From assembly GCF_000685865.1 (NCBI RefSeq), contig NZ_JMKS01000005.1, forward strand, positions 62,001-126,000: 64,000 nt of DNA, in the 5' to 3' direction. The notes below the pieces were generated by a model. The model made no database searches and was not told where the DNA came from. It was given only the letters and a program-made list of their open reading frames with translations. Position numbers and translations under genes: made by a program. Position 1 is the stretch's first letter. Each line of letters opens with the position of its first letter. The stretch comes from Exiguobacterium antarcticum DSM 14480. Its GTDB lineage: Bacteria > Bacillota > Bacilli > Exiguobacteriales > Exiguobacteriaceae. Shown in pieces: positions 24,708-34,319 of the stretch.

Positions 24708-26069
24708 ATGAAACACATTTCTCATTACATCGGCTTACTCGTTTTAACGGCGATACTTCTCATCGGAAGTGTTCTGTTTAGTACGTTATATTTGAATCTC
24801 GTGAATCAACGCACGGATGAAGTGATATTGGGCTTGCTGAACCGTGGAAACACGCATCGTGACGTCTTGGAAGAATCATTTAACAAAGAAACAATCGAAC
24901 ACGTCAGCCTGATGGAATCTGCTTCTGAATTTATCGTCGTCATTACCGACGAAAAAGGAACCATCTTGAACGCTTCGAATCGTTTAACAGAAGAAATGAG
25001 AAAAGAATTGACGCATACTGAAATGAAGAATCAACGTAAAGACATGGTCCTCCAAACACCAACGGAACAAGGGGATTTTTTGATGACGGATAGTCCGATT
25101 GAAATCTCGGGTGTTCATCAGGGACATGTGTTTATGTTTGCACCGGAAGCTTTGATTCAACAAGTCGTCAAACCATTAAGACAACAGTTTATTCAAGTTG
25201 GTGTCATCGCAGTCTTCTTATCACTGGTCACCGTAGCCATATGTACACGACTGATTTCAAGACCACTCATTAAAATGGAACGGGCGACTGCAAAATTGAG
25301 AGACGGACATCTCGAAGTGGATTTGCCGATCAATCGTTCCGATGAACTCGGTGCATTGGCAAGATCGATCACACAGTTAGCAAACGATCTGGATTATGTA
25401 AATCGAGAACGAACAGAATTTTTGGCCCATATTTCGCATGAACTGCGAACACCACTGACGTACGTAAAAGGATATGCCGATATATTAAGTCGTCCGAATT
25501 TACCGGAATCCGAAAAGACCATGTACCTGTCGATTATCAAAGAAGAAAGTGACCATCTGAGCCAATTGATTGAACAGTTGATGTTCCTGGCTCGGTCAGA
25601 TGAAAACGAATTTGTAGTAAAACGGTTGCCTCTTGCTCTTGATCAGGTCATCTTATCGATTGCTGAAAAAACAAGACCTGCCATCGAAGAAAAAGGACTT
25701 CAGTTTGTTGTTTCCGGTCATCCTGTGCTGGTGACTGGAGACGAAATTCGACTCGGGCAAGTCATTTTGAATCTGTTGGACAATGCACGGAAGTACACAG
25801 AAACTGGTGAAATTAAAGTACGGTACGGAACAAATGATATCGGACCTTATTTTACGATCAGGGACACAGGAATCGGGATTGCTGAAGAGGCATTACCGCA
25901 TGTGAAAAAACGATTGTATCGGAGTGAGCCATCACGTTCAAGAAGTCACGGAGGATCTGGTCTCGGATTAACGATTGCGACGGCGATCGTTCAAGCGCAT
26001 GATGCGTTACTCGATATAAAAAGTGAACCGAATGCTGGGACGATTGTGACGGTGCAATGGAAGGGATGA
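24708..26069 (+). CDS. Two-component sensor histidine kinase
   Basis: A 453-residue membrane kinase. Helices at about 8-30 and 160-182 bracket a small extracytoplasmic sensor; a HAMP domain (about 182-235) follows. The HisKA segment has the phospho-acceptor in HISHELRTPLTY near 241. The ATPase domain shows NLLDNARKY (N box), DTGIGI (G1) and GGSGLGL (G2). The F box reads KKRLYRS instead of the usual ERFYR, a mild deviation. SD is AAGGAGGGG. The next gene, four bases on, is its response regulator, in the reverse of the common order. Confidence 0.93.
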   Translation: MKHISHYIGLLVLTAILLIGSVLFSTLYLNLVNQRTDEVILGLLNRGNTHRDVLEESFNKETIEHVSLMESASEFIVVITDEKGTILNASNRLTEEMRKELTHTEMKNQRKDMVLQTPTEQGDFLMTDSPIEISGVHQGHVFMFAPEALIQQVVKPLRQQFIQVGVIAVFLSLVTVAICTRLISRPLIKMERATAKLRDGHLEVDLPINRSDELGALARSITQLANDLDYVNRERTEFLAHISHELRTPLTYVKGYADILSRPNLPESEKTMYLSIIKEESDHLSQLIEQLMFLARSDENEFVVKRLPLALDQVILSIAEKTRPAIEEKGLQFVVSGHPVLVTGDEIRLGQVILNLLDNARKYTETGEIKVRYGTNDIGPYFTIRDTGIGIAEEALPHVKKRLYRSEPSRSRSHGGSGLGLTIATAIVQAHDALLDIKSEPNAGTIVTVQWKG

Positions 26070-26073
26070 AGAG

Positions 26074-26753
26074 ATGGGACGTATATTAATCGTCGACGAT
26101 GAACAGCGGATGCTGCAGTTGATGAAGTTGTATCTAACACCTCACGGGCATACGTGTCACCTGGTCGATTCTGCGGAAAAAGCACTTGAACTTGTCCGAA
26201 CAGTACCAATCGACTTGGCATTACTCGATGTCATGATGCCTGAAATGGACGGATGGATATTGTGTCAAAAAATACGGCAGTCAGCTGATTTTCCGATCAT
26301 CATGTTGACGGCACGAAATCAAAAGGACGATATTTTACGGGGGCATGAAGTAGGGGCGGATGACTATGTCGCAAAACCGATTCATGAAGGAGAATTACTG
26401 GCACGGATCGAATTATTGATTGGTCGAGTCAAAAATGAAAGTGAAACATTTCAAGGACTGTACTACGATCCTGCTTCGTATCAATGTACCTTTGATCAGA
26501 AAAAAAATTGCTGACGAAAACGGAATTTCAGCTTTTAGGGAAACTGTTAGCTTCGAAAAACAGGATCTTATCAAGAGAACAACTCGTCATGTCGCTTTGG
26601 GGAGAGAAACAATTGATTGAGCCGCGGACGATCGATTCCCACATTCGGCATCTTCGTGAAAAATTGCGCCGCTTCGGTTTTCCGATTGACTGTTATTTAG
26701 AGACGGTTCGCGGAGTCGGATACCGGTTGATCGAGCGGACGACAGAGGTTTGA
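26074..26753 (+). pseudogene. OmpR/PhoB-type response regulator, split at an A8 run
   Basis: The receiver domain (residues 1-120) is intact: DD near 9, phospho-acceptor in LLDVMMPEMDG, MLTARNQ and the lysine in VAKPI. At 26500-26507 (eight A) the frame runs into TGA after 146 residues. The DNA-binding winged helix (LLTKTEFQLLGKLLASKNRI ... RTIDSHIRHLREKL ... VRGVGYRL) lies in the -1 frame, 26508-26753. A9 or A6 would join both halves. Slippage of ribosome or polymerase at A AAA AAA could still make full protein; otherwise only a receiver stub is made. Confidence 0.85.
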
Positions 26754-26766
26754 GAAGGAGTCCCGT

Positions 26767-27327
26767 ATGACAACAATTTATCTAGTCCGCCACGCCCATT
26801 CGACGTATTCGGCAGAGGAAGAAACACGCCCGTTATCTGAACGGGGAATGGTTGATGCGAAACAGTTGCTTTCGCTATTTCGGGAAATCAAAATAGACGA
26901 CATCTATGCGAGTCCATACCAACGGGCGATTGAGACCGTTCAACCATTAGCGGAACAACGTGAGTTGACGGTTCATGAAGCAGCTGATTTCCGAGAACGC
27001 GTCTTGGCGCCAGGAAGACTTGACGATTTTCGACATGCCGTCCAGTTCGTCTGGGAACACCCAACCGAAAACCCATACGGCGGTGAATCCAATGAAGAGG
27101 CGAAACAACGTATCGTTCAAGGAATTCGGCAAATCTTGACGAAACATGAAAATGAAACTGTCGTGATCGGCACACACGGGAACATCATGGTGTTGTTGAT
27201 GCAGTTTTTTGATCCGGCATACGATTATGACTTCTGGAAAACGTTAAAGATGCCAGCGGTTTATCGTATGGTGTTCAAAAACGGAGAATGTCATCAGATT
27301 AAAGAAATCGCGCAGCGTTCCTACTAA
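26767..27327 (+). CDS. Histidine phosphatase family protein
   Basis: A 186-residue phosphoglycerate-mutase-like phosphatase. The catalytic motif LVRHAHST opens the protein (His at about residue 9). A second core residue set appears in YASPYQRAIET near 44 and GTHGNIMVLL near 138. Small-molecule substrate unknown. It begins 13 bp after the response-regulator frame with its own SD (GAAGGAG), so it is probably co-transcribed with the two-component genes. Confidence 0.9.
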   Translation: MTTIYLVRHAHSTYSAEEETRPLSERGMVDAKQLLSLFREIKIDDIYASPYQRAIETVQPLAEQRELTVHEAADFRERVLAPGRLDDFRHAVQFVWEHPTENPYGGESNEEAKQRIVQGIRQILTKHENETVVIGTHGNIMVLLMQFFDPAYDYDFWKTLKMPAVYRMVFKNGECHQIKEIAQRSY

Positions 27328-27330
27328 AAA

Positions 27331-27374
27331 ACAGGAGACCACCCCTTCCGTGAAGGGACAGTCTCCTGTTTTTG
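27331..27374. terminator. Bidirectional terminator
   Basis: AAAACAGGAGAC / GTCTCCTGTTTT stem (12 bp) with inner pairing CCCCTTCC-GTGA-AGGG, serving the phosphatase gene and the convergent carotenoid gene. Confidence 0.85.
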
Positions 27375-27375
27375 A

Positions 27376-28863
27376 TTATGCTTTTACTGGATTTTCGTGT
27401 TTTTGGATTAAATCAGCTGTCAGTTGTCCGGACAATGTGACCATCGGGACACCGCCGCCTGGGTGCGTTGAACCGCCGACAAAGTAAAGACCTTCGTAAA
27501 GATCACTCTTCGATGGAATCTTGAAGCCACCGTTCTTTTTGCGGTCAGCCGCTACTCCATAAATCGATCCACCGTTTGGACCATAAAGTGCTTTCAAATC
27601 TTCTGGTGTGAAACGATACTCAAATTCGATCGATTCACGTAAATCGGTTAACCCCATTCGTTCCAATTTATCCAGTACGACTTCACGATACGCGTCCCAG
27701 TCGGTTTGCCCATCTTGTTTCGTCAGTGGCGGCACGTGAGTCAAGACAAATAGATTATCCTTTCCTTCAGGTGCTTGAGAAGGATCCGATTTGGATGAGA
27801 CACCCACATAAATCGTTGGATCCTCTGGTGGGACACCGTCTTTGAACATCTGAGCAAATTCACGTTCGGGATCATCAGAGAAGAAGAAGTTATGATGTTT
27901 CAAGTCCTTGTATTCTCGATTGACCCCAAGTAACAAAACAAGTCCCGAGACAGATGGAACAAACGACTGATTTAGTTTTTTAGCGTGTTTTGGTCCTTTT
28001 TTGTCTGCAACGAGGTTTTGGTACGTCGGAATGACTTCAAGGTTCGAGACGACGACGTCCGCGGGATAAAAGACACCCTCTGTCGTTTCTACACCAATCG
28101 CACGTTTACCTTCCGTGACGACTCGGGCAACGGGTGTATTGACATGGACCGTCACACGAAGTTCATCAAGAACCGTCTTCATGGCGCGGGCGATATTGTA
28201 CATACCACCTTTTACGTAATAAATACCGAGACCCATCTGAACATAAATCATTTGGTTGAAGACGGCAGGGGCTTCATATGGATTGGATCCGACATACATG
28301 ACCATATAATTGAACAGCTGTTCGAGGTATTTATTATTCAGGTGTTTTTTAGTTCCGCTGGCTACCGTATTGAGTGGATCCATCTTAAGTAATTCAGACA
28401 TCGTATGATATTTTTTTAAGTCTTTTAAGTCTTCGAGACTGTACTTATAGAAGCTATCTAAACAAAGGTCGTACATTTTTTTCGAATAACTGAACAATTC
28501 GACGAAGTCTGCTTGAGCGGAGACTTTCTTGAATTCTTCCAACATCCCTGGAAGGTCACCTTTTACGTCAAGTTGTGTCCCATCTTCGAAAAACGTCCGC
28601 CATTGTGGTTCAATGCGTTCGATTTCTAGATAGTCATCGAGACGGCGGTGAACGCTCGTGAAGAGTTGTTCGAGTACCCAAGGCATCGTCAGGATGGAAG
28701 GACCCGTATCAAATGTAAATCCATGACCACTACGTTGGTTCAATTTGCCGCCGACATTCCCGTTTTGTTCAAGCATCGTGACCTCATAACCATCTCCTGC
28801 GAGACGAATTGCTGCTGACATACCTGCTAACCCTGCTCCAATGACAACTGCTTGTTTCTTCAA
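27376..28863 (-). CDS. crtP: Diapocarotenoid oxygenase/desaturase (CrtP/CrtN family)
   Basis: An FAD-dependent enzyme of the phytoene desaturase family, 495 aa. It opens with the Rossmann motif VVIGAGLAGMSAAIRLA and continues with GPSILTMP, HHNFFFSDDP, KMERMGLTDLR-like LERMGLTDLR, YGVAADRKKNGGFK and YFVGGSTHPGGGVPMV. These strings match staphylococcal CrtP (diaponeurosporene oxygenase, terminal methyl to aldehyde or acid) more closely than CrtN. Expected product is an oxidised C30 carotenoid in the membrane. AAGGAG favours the TTG at 28863. Downstream of a methyltransferase-like gene by 22 bp; no crtM or crtN is in the window. Confidence 0.85.
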   Translation of the reverse strand: MKKQAVVIGAGLAGMSAAIRLAGDGYEVTMLEQNGNVGGKLNQRSGHGFTFDTGPSILTMPWVLEQLFTSVHRRLDDYLEIERIEPQWRTFFEDGTQLDVKGDLPGMLEEFKKVSAQADFVELFSYSKKMYDLCLDSFYKYSLEDLKDLKKYHTMSELLKMDPLNTVASGTKKHLNNKYLEQLFNYMVMYVGSNPYEAPAVFNQMIYVQMGLGIYYVKGGMYNIARAMKTVLDELRVTVHVNTPVARVVTEGKRAIGVETTEGVFYPADVVVSNLEVIPTYQNLVADKKGPKHAKKLNQSFVPSVSGLVLLLGVNREYKDLKHHNFFFSDDPEREFAQMFKDGVPPEDPTIYVGVSSKSDPSQAPEGKDNLFVLTHVPPLTKQDGQTDWDAYREVVLDKLERMGLTDLRESIEFEYRFTPEDLKALYGPNGGSIYGVAADRKKNGGFKIPSKSDLYEGLYFVGGSTHPGGGVPMVTLSGQLTADLIQKHENPVKA

Positions 28864-28885
28864 AAAAATCACATCTCCTTATGTC

Positions 28886-29431
28886 TTAGTAGATAAACGG
28901 AATCAATCGTTTTCTAGCACTGGCCCACTCCGTATAAACCGAACCAAATCCTGCTGTTAAAAGTTGTTCCTCGATTCGAATTCGATGAAGTAAGGCGAAA
29001 AACATGATGATTCCGGCGAATACCGTTAAAATTAGATTTCCGAAATAGAGAGGGAAACCGACTGTGATGAACAATAGACCTGTGTAGAGTGGATGGCGCA
29101 AGACACGATAGGGACCCGTACTGACAAGTTGATCTCCAGGATTGACGGCGACATGGCGTGTAAACTGATGTTTTAGATGATAAATGCCCCAGTAACGTAA
29201 GAGGACGCCGCCGCTTAATAAGAAAAGACCAAGTTGCTTTTGGAAGAGAAGTGCTTCTGAACTGCTAAAGAGAACGGATAACAGAATGGTAACGATCAAA
29301 GTAGCTAAAATGAGATAAAAACTTCGTCGTTCTTCGAGTGGAGATGGTTCCTTCTCACGGTTTCGAAACAAAAATAATTCGAGTAACCAAAGAAGAGACA
29401 CGGCGATGAAGGCATCATCCAAAATGGTCAT
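28886..29431 (-). CDS. Isoprenylcysteine carboxyl methyltransferase-like membrane protein
   Basis: A 181-residue protein with about five membrane helices. The C-terminal half has the ICMT/PEMT core: GPYRVLRHPLYTG near 106 and a late RIRIEEQLLTAGFGSVYTEW segment with the acidic SAM-site residues. Bacterial ICMT-like enzymes methylate carboxyl groups of lipid-like substrates. Being first in a two-gene operon with a diapocarotenoid oxygenase suggests that the carotenoid acid is the methyl acceptor; that is inference. Start at 29431 has CAGGGG at 9 nt; the ATG ten codons before has no ribosome site. Confidence 0.8.
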   Translation of the reverse strand: MTILDDAFIAVSLLWLLELFLFRNREKEPSPLEERRSFYLILATLIVTILLSVLFSSSEALLFQKQLGLFLLSGGVLLRYWGIYHLKHQFTRHVAVNPGDQLVSTGPYRVLRHPLYTGLLFITVGFPLYFGNLILTVFAGIIMFFALLHRIRIEEQLLTAGFGSVYTEWASARKRLIPFIY

Positions 29432-29662
29432 GTAGATTCGCCCCTGACTGAATACAATCATTATTTAAAGAAAACGCATACAGACAATATTTACCCGAAC
29501 AAAACAAGATTCAATCATCTAGAACAGATTCATTTGATGAAAATAGGGAATTAAATCATTTTTGTTACACGATGGACAAAAAATGGTTGTGTCTTAAAAT
29601 GAATGCTATTCTAAAATCAAAGATTAATTACCCTGTTTTGGAAAAAAGGAGTTATGAGACGT

Positions 29663-30475
29663 ATGAAAAACATCAAAAAACCGTTATTGGCTATATTGGC
29701 AGTCGCTACGCTGACCGTCAATTTTTCAGTAGCGGCAGAAGCTTCGACCTACCGTCAAGCAAAAACACCACTTAACCTTCGAACCGGTGCATCGACAGAA
29801 AAAGCGATCACCACTGTAATTCCGACAGGTGTCTATATTAACGAATTAAGCAGACTCGGAACTTGGTCAAAAGTCCGTTATGGGACAAAGACAGGGTATG
29901 CGAGTACAAAATATTTGTTAACCGATCAACAAATCGGAGGAAAGCGGATTGGAAAGACATTGATTGTTAATCCGAATCATCCACTCCGTTCGTCATACGC
30001 ACCTGGTGAAAGTACCGTCGCACGGGCTGCGTTTGAAAAAATGAGGCTCGCTGCCAAAAAAGAAAAGATAACGATTGTTGCGTTCAGTACATATCGTTCC
30101 TATGCGTACCAAAAAGCACTGTTTGAAAAATATGTTGCACGGGATGGTTTTGAAAAGGCGAGCACGTACAGTGCGCAACCAGGTGAAAGTGAACATCAGA
30201 CGGGTCTCGGGTTTGATATCGGAGGAGCAGATGCTTCGAAATATGCCAAGTTTAGCTTTTCGAGTACAAAAGAAGCAAAATGGTTGGCAGTCAATGCGCA
30301 TCGTTATGGTTTCCATCTCCGGTACCCGCTCGGCAAAGAAGCTTGGACCGGTTACACGTACGAAAGCTGGCATTTCCGTTACGTCGGTGCGACGCTTGCG
30401 ACACGGTTAAAAGCAAGTGGCTTGACGATGGAAGAATACTATCAATTGGCGCCGGGAAAACCGATGCTCCCTTAG
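29663..30475 (+). CDS. Secreted VanY-type D-Ala-D-Ala carboxypeptidase with SH3 domain
   Basis: A signal peptide (about 1-28, cleavage after EAS) precedes a bacterial SH3 wall-binding domain (about 30-85, opening PLNLRTGAST) and a peptidase M15B/VanY domain (about 95-265). The zinc motif is intact: SEHQTGLGFDI and the final ESWHFRYVG. The enzyme trims the terminal D-Ala from muropeptides. Start: the in-frame ATG at 29654 lies only two bases after AGGAG, so the next ATG at 29663 (11 nt) is preferred, with some doubt. The 190 bp upstream (29462-29650) are AT-rich with no clear element. Confidence 0.92.
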   Translation: MKNIKKPLLAILAVATLTVNFSVAAEASTYRQAKTPLNLRTGASTEKAITTVIPTGVYINELSRLGTWSKVRYGTKTGYASTKYLLTDQQIGGKRIGKTLIVNPNHPLRSSYAPGESTVARAAFEKMRLAAKKEKITIVAFSTYRSYAYQKALFEKYVARDGFEKASTYSAQPGESEHQTGLGFDIGGADASKYAKFSFSSTKEAKWLAVNAHRYGFHLRYPLGKEAWTGYTYESWHFRYVGATLATRLKASGLTMEEYYQLAPGKPMLP

Positions 30476-30567
30476 GAGGTTTCATTTCCGTCATCAAATG
30501 GTAAACAATTGGTGTGTCATTCATCGTGCAGCGGTTGCGGTCTGTCTTCTTGAAAGAGGTGGAAGCT

Positions 30568-31044
30568 GTGGCTAAAAAAGACGAAAAGCATCATATCATT
30601 ACCTTTACATTTGATGAAGAAGCGACATCGTACCAAGTGTTCAGCGAACTCAAGAAGTATCATGCGAATGGTCAAGTTGATTTTGAACAAATCGCCGTCA
30701 TTAAACGAAGTGAGAACGGGGCCTTTTCGTTTGAAGATGCGATTGACTTAAGTGGTTCCAATAAAGCGTTTAAAGGTTCCTTGATCGGTATGGCCGTCGG
30801 GATTCTCGGAGGGCCATTCGGCATCTTGTTAGGGTCGATGACAGGGATGCTGATTGGTGGCTCAAAAGAGTTAAAAGAGAATCAAGCCATCCAGGAAACG
30901 TTTAAGCGGACGCTTGGTGTCATTCCACCGGGAAAAACGGGAATCATTGCGATCGGGGAAGAGTTTGAACCTTCTGTTCTCGACGGTCTTGTCGCCAAAC
31001 ATAATGGAACCATCGATCGGACAGATGAATTACTTGAAAAATAA
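30568..31044 (+). CDS. DUF1269 family protein
   Basis: A 158-residue protein of the DUF1269 (TM1358-like) family, function unknown. The front half is a soluble alpha/beta fold (IITFTFDEEATSYQVFSELK). The middle has a glycine-rich hydrophobic hairpin (GSLIGMAVGILGGPFGILLG ... GMLIGG, about residues 75-105). The end is charged. GTG at 30568 with AGAGGTGG is preferred; a GTG 18 codons upstream has no ribosome site. It lies 90 bp after the VanY-type peptidase. Confidence 0.8.
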   Translation: MAKKDEKHHIITFTFDEEATSYQVFSELKKYHANGQVDFEQIAVIKRSENGAFSFEDAIDLSGSNKAFKGSLIGMAVGILGGPFGILLGSMTGMLIGGSKELKENQAIQETFKRTLGVIPPGKTGIIAIGEEFEPSVLDGLVAKHNGTIDRTDELLEK

Positions 31045-31052
31045 TCCAGACA

Positions 31053-31092
31053 AAAATCCTTCTCTCGTTCGACATGAGAGAAGGATTTTTTG
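31053..31092. terminator. Bidirectional terminator
   Basis: AAAATCCTTCTCTCGT / ATGAGAGAAGGATTTTTT stem with the loop TCGAC, between the convergent DUF1269 and RND genes. Confidence 0.85.
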
Positions 31093-34000
31093 TTAGGACT
31101 GACGTTCTTTTTTCACCTTTTTGAAGAAGAATAGTTCGTAGACGACAGGAACGATGATTAACGTCAAGAGAGTAGAGGTCGTTAATCCACCGATAACCGT
31201 CAAGGCAAGACCTTTTGAAATCAATGTTCCGGATGATGTCGTGAGTGCAAGCGGAACAAGAGCCATGATGGTTGCGAATGCTGTCATCAAGATTGGACGA
31301 AGTCGTGTCTTACCAGCTTCGATCAAGGACTCACGAATTGGTAGACCACGCGTGACGTTTTGACCAATCCGGTCAACGAGTACAATCGCATTGGTTGTTA
31401 CGATTCCGATGAGCATCAAGAACCCGATCATGACACTGACGGATAATGGTTCATTTGCTAAGAACAGCGTGACGAGTGAACCGATTGGAACGAAGATCAA
31501 GGACGACAAGATGATGAACGGAATCCGTGCTTTTCCGAACGTGATCAACATCGTCAAGTAGACCAGTCCGATGGCAACGACGATCGCGATTCCGAGTGAC
31601 TGGAAGATTTCGATCGTATCATCATTTCCGCCACCACTCGTTAGAGAAACGCCGTCAGGCAAGTCGATTTTTTCGACGTCTGCTTTGACGTCACTCGAAA
31701 TGGCTTGAACGTCATCACCTTTTACTTGTCCGGATACACGGGCGTACACTTTTCCGTCTAATTTTTGAACCGACGTAAACGTATCGACTTCATTGACTGT
31801 CGCGACATCGTTCAAGGCGACAGGACCAGTAGCGGAGAACAATTGGACATTCTCAAGATCTGCTTTAGATGTCAAATCTTCTTTGTAGGATAATTGGACA
31901 TCTTGATCCTTGTCATCGAGGTTCAGCGTGCCGACTGTGACCGGTTTAGTCTGGTCATTCACTGTACCGAGGATTTGGAAGCCGGATAAACCACGATCAC
32001 TTGCTTTTTCAGAATCAATTTCAACGAGGAACTGTTTCTGTTTTTCGCTGAAGTTATTTGTGACATATTTTAAATCGTTGTTTTTGTTCATGTTGTCTTC
32101 GACGAGTTTCGCTGCTTGTTGCAGAGCTTCGAGATCCGTTGAGAATAAATCAACATCCACATTATTGTTTGATGGTGGACCACCGGTCGAAAGTTCAGCG
32201 ATACTGATTTTGACATCCACATCGTCTTCTTTCGCGATATCTTCCATCTGTGTTTCAAGAGATTTAATCGTCTTTTCGACATCAGCGCCGTCTTTTAGAT
32301 TCAAGAAATAACTCGCTTTGTTATCCAGACGTAAGCCTGTCGTGAAATCACGTGCGCCAACCGAGGTTGTCACATCGGCAATCGCAGTTTCCTCATCAAA
32401 CATTTTTTCCATGTTGAGCGAAACAGCACCTGTTTTCTCAAGCGAAGTCGCAGCAGGAAGTTCGAGCGAAGCCGTCAATGTTTTAGAGGCTTCGTTGGGA
32501 ATGAACGTAAAGCCGAGTTGCGGTACGATCGCAAGGGAACCACCAAGCAATAAGAAGGAAACGACCAGGATGATCGCTTTATGCGATAGTGATTTTTCAA
32601 TCAGTTTTCCATACCAACGTTGTAAGACACCTTCTTTTTCTTCAGCAGGTACCTTTTTGAAGGCGAATTTCGCTAAGATCGGCACGATGGTAATGGCGAC
32701 GAGAAGCGAAGCAAGTAACGAGAAGATAATCGTCAAGGCGAACGGTAAGAAGAACTTACCTGTAATCCCACCAACAAACCCGATTGGTAAAAAGACGACG
32801 ACGGTCGTCAGTGTAGAAGACGTGATCGCTTTTAGGATTTCTTTTGTTGACTGTTCGATGATCTCGTTCGTCATACCGGCGTCTGACTTGCGGACACGGC
32901 GGAAGATGTTTTCAATGACGACGATACTATCATCGACGACACGACCGACCGCGACCGCCATACCACCAAGAGTCATGATATTTAACGAGATGTCCTGCCA
33001 GTTCAAGAAGATCGCTGCGATTAAAAGGGACAGCGGAATCGAGACGATGGCAATGATCGTCGCCCGAATATTACGTAAGAACAGAAGGACGGCCAGAGAG
33101 GCAAACAAGGCACCGAGTAATCCTTCTTTTACAAGGGTGGCGACAGATTCCTCAATGTCTTTAGCAGAGTCGATTCCAATCGTATAATCAATCTGGTCAT
33201 CGTACTTATTCAAGATTTTTGTGACACCATCTGCAATTTCGACGGTATTGGCATCTTGTTTTTTCGTGATGGCCATCGATAATGAATCTTTTAAGTTGTA
33301 GCGTGTTTTTTCGCTTTGTTCGGAAACCGCTTCGATTTCTGCGATATCACCGAGACGAATTGGTTCTGCCGGCTGTTCAGCTTCTGCTGGTGGTGCGCCA
33401 GGAGCAGTTTCCGGAGCACCGCCTGTAGGCGGTCCAGATTGAGAACCTGTAGCTGGACTCGATGTGACGGTTGAAGTCAACTGGAGATTTTTTAGTTTAT
33501 CTAAGTTCTCGAGTTTTTCTTCGACCCGAATCGGGATTTTTGAATCGCCTTCTGCGAGCTGGCCAGACGGGAACGACACATACTTTGCATTGATTTGTTC
33601 TTTGATGCTTGATAACGATAAACCAGCAGCAGTTGCTTTATCATTATCGACGGTGATTTGGACAAGGTCATCCTTGTAGCCACCAACTGAAACACTGTTG
33701 ATTCCCGGAATTTTGTTGAGTTCCGGTTCGATTTCATCTTTTAAGAGTGAATCAATCTCTTTTCCATCTTTGCTGAAGAAAGAAATGTTATAGATCGGGA
33801 ATGAACCAAACGAAAAACGATTCAATTTCGTAGTTGCCTCTTCCGGAAGATTTGCATCTTGGATGGCCGCATCAATTTGTTGTTCGACCTTATCCATGTC
33901 GGTATCGAATGGGAATTCGATGTTGATGATCCCGATACTTTCATAAGCGGAGCTCGTAATCTTCGTTGAGCCCTCGATTCCTTTTAGGGCAGTTTCAAGT

Positions 34001-34200
34001 TTAGAGACGACTTGTTTGTCGACATCATCCGGTGAAGCGCCTGGATAAACAGCTTCTACTGAAATTTGGGGGAATTCAATCTCAGGAAATTGATCTACTT
34101 TGAGCTGGGTAAACGAGTACACGCCGCCTAAAATTAAAAGAATGGCAATAATAAACACGGCAACTGAGTTCTTCAAACTAAATCTTGTTAAAAAATTCAA
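31093..34200 (-). CDS. RND superfamily efflux pump (SwrC/YerP-like)
   Basis: A 1035-residue proton-driven exporter with the AcrB/HAE layout: helix 1 at about 12-30, a large periplasm-type loop, helices 2-6 at about 345-540, a second large loop and helices 8-12 at about 860-1025. MAVAVGRVVDDSIVVIENI near 415 holds the conserved helix-4 aspartates. Loop 1 has an unusual Pro/Gly/Ala-rich insert (about 245-275, TGSQSGPPTGGAPETAPGAP). Gram-positive members such as SwrC export surfactants or lipids. Initiation is TTG behind AAGGAGGG. No membrane fusion protein gene is adjacent. Confidence 0.92.
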   Translation of the reverse strand: MNFLTRFSLKNSVAVFIIAILLILGGVYSFTQLKVDQFPEIEFPQISVEAVYPGASPDDVDKQVVSKLETALKGIEGSTKITSSAYESIGIINIEFPFDTDMDKVEQQIDAAIQDANLPEEATTKLNRFSFGSFPIYNISFFSKDGKEIDSLLKDEIEPELNKIPGINSVSVGGYKDDLVQITVDNDKATAAGLSLSSIKEQINAKYVSFPSGQLAEGDSKIPIRVEEKLENLDKLKNLQLTSTVTSSPATGSQSGPPTGGAPETAPGAPPAEAEQPAEPIRLGDIAEIEAVSEQSEKTRYNLKDSLSMAITKKQDANTVEIADGVTKILNKYDDQIDYTIGIDSAKDIEESVATLVKEGLLGALFASLAVLLFLRNIRATIIAIVSIPLSLLIAAIFLNWQDISLNIMTLGGMAVAVGRVVDDSIVVIENIFRRVRKSDAGMTNEIIEQSTKEILKAITSSTLTTVVVFLPIGFVGGITGKFFLPFALTIIFSLLASLLVAITIVPILAKFAFKKVPAEEKEGVLQRWYGKLIEKSLSHKAIILVVSFLLLGGSLAIVPQLGFTFIPNEASKTLTASLELPAATSLEKTGAVSLNMEKMFDEETAIADVTTSVGARDFTTGLRLDNKASYFLNLKDGADVEKTIKSLETQMEDIAKEDDVDVKISIAELSTGGPPSNNNVDVDLFSTDLEALQQAAKLVEDNMNKNNDLKYVTNNFSEKQKQFLVEIDSEKASDRGLSGFQILGTVNDQTKPVTVGTLNLDDKDQDVQLSYKEDLTSKADLENVQLFSATGPVALNDVATVNEVDTFTSVQKLDGKVYARVSGQVKGDDVQAISSDVKADVEKIDLPDGVSLTSGGGNDDTIEIFQSLGIAIVVAIGLVYLTMLITFGKARIPFIILSSLIFVPIGSLVTLFLANEPLSVSVMIGFLMLIGIVTTNAIVLVDRIGQNVTRGLPIRESLIEAGKTRLRPILMTAFATIMALVPLALTTSSGTLISKGLALTVIGGLTTSTLLTLIIVPVVYELFFFKKVKKERQS

Positions 34201-34319
34201 CGGGTATCCCTCCTTTATTTTATATGTGCTTATTTACATAGTAGAGGACGGAAGAAAAGCCTGCAACTCTGAATGGTCATCAAACAAGAAAAAAATTAAA
34301 AAGAAAATCGGAAAAATCC

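Noticed and set aside
32318-33187. 289-codon plus-strand frame opposite the RND pump
   Set aside because: A shadow of the pump's codon pattern, with no start signal and low-complexity composition.
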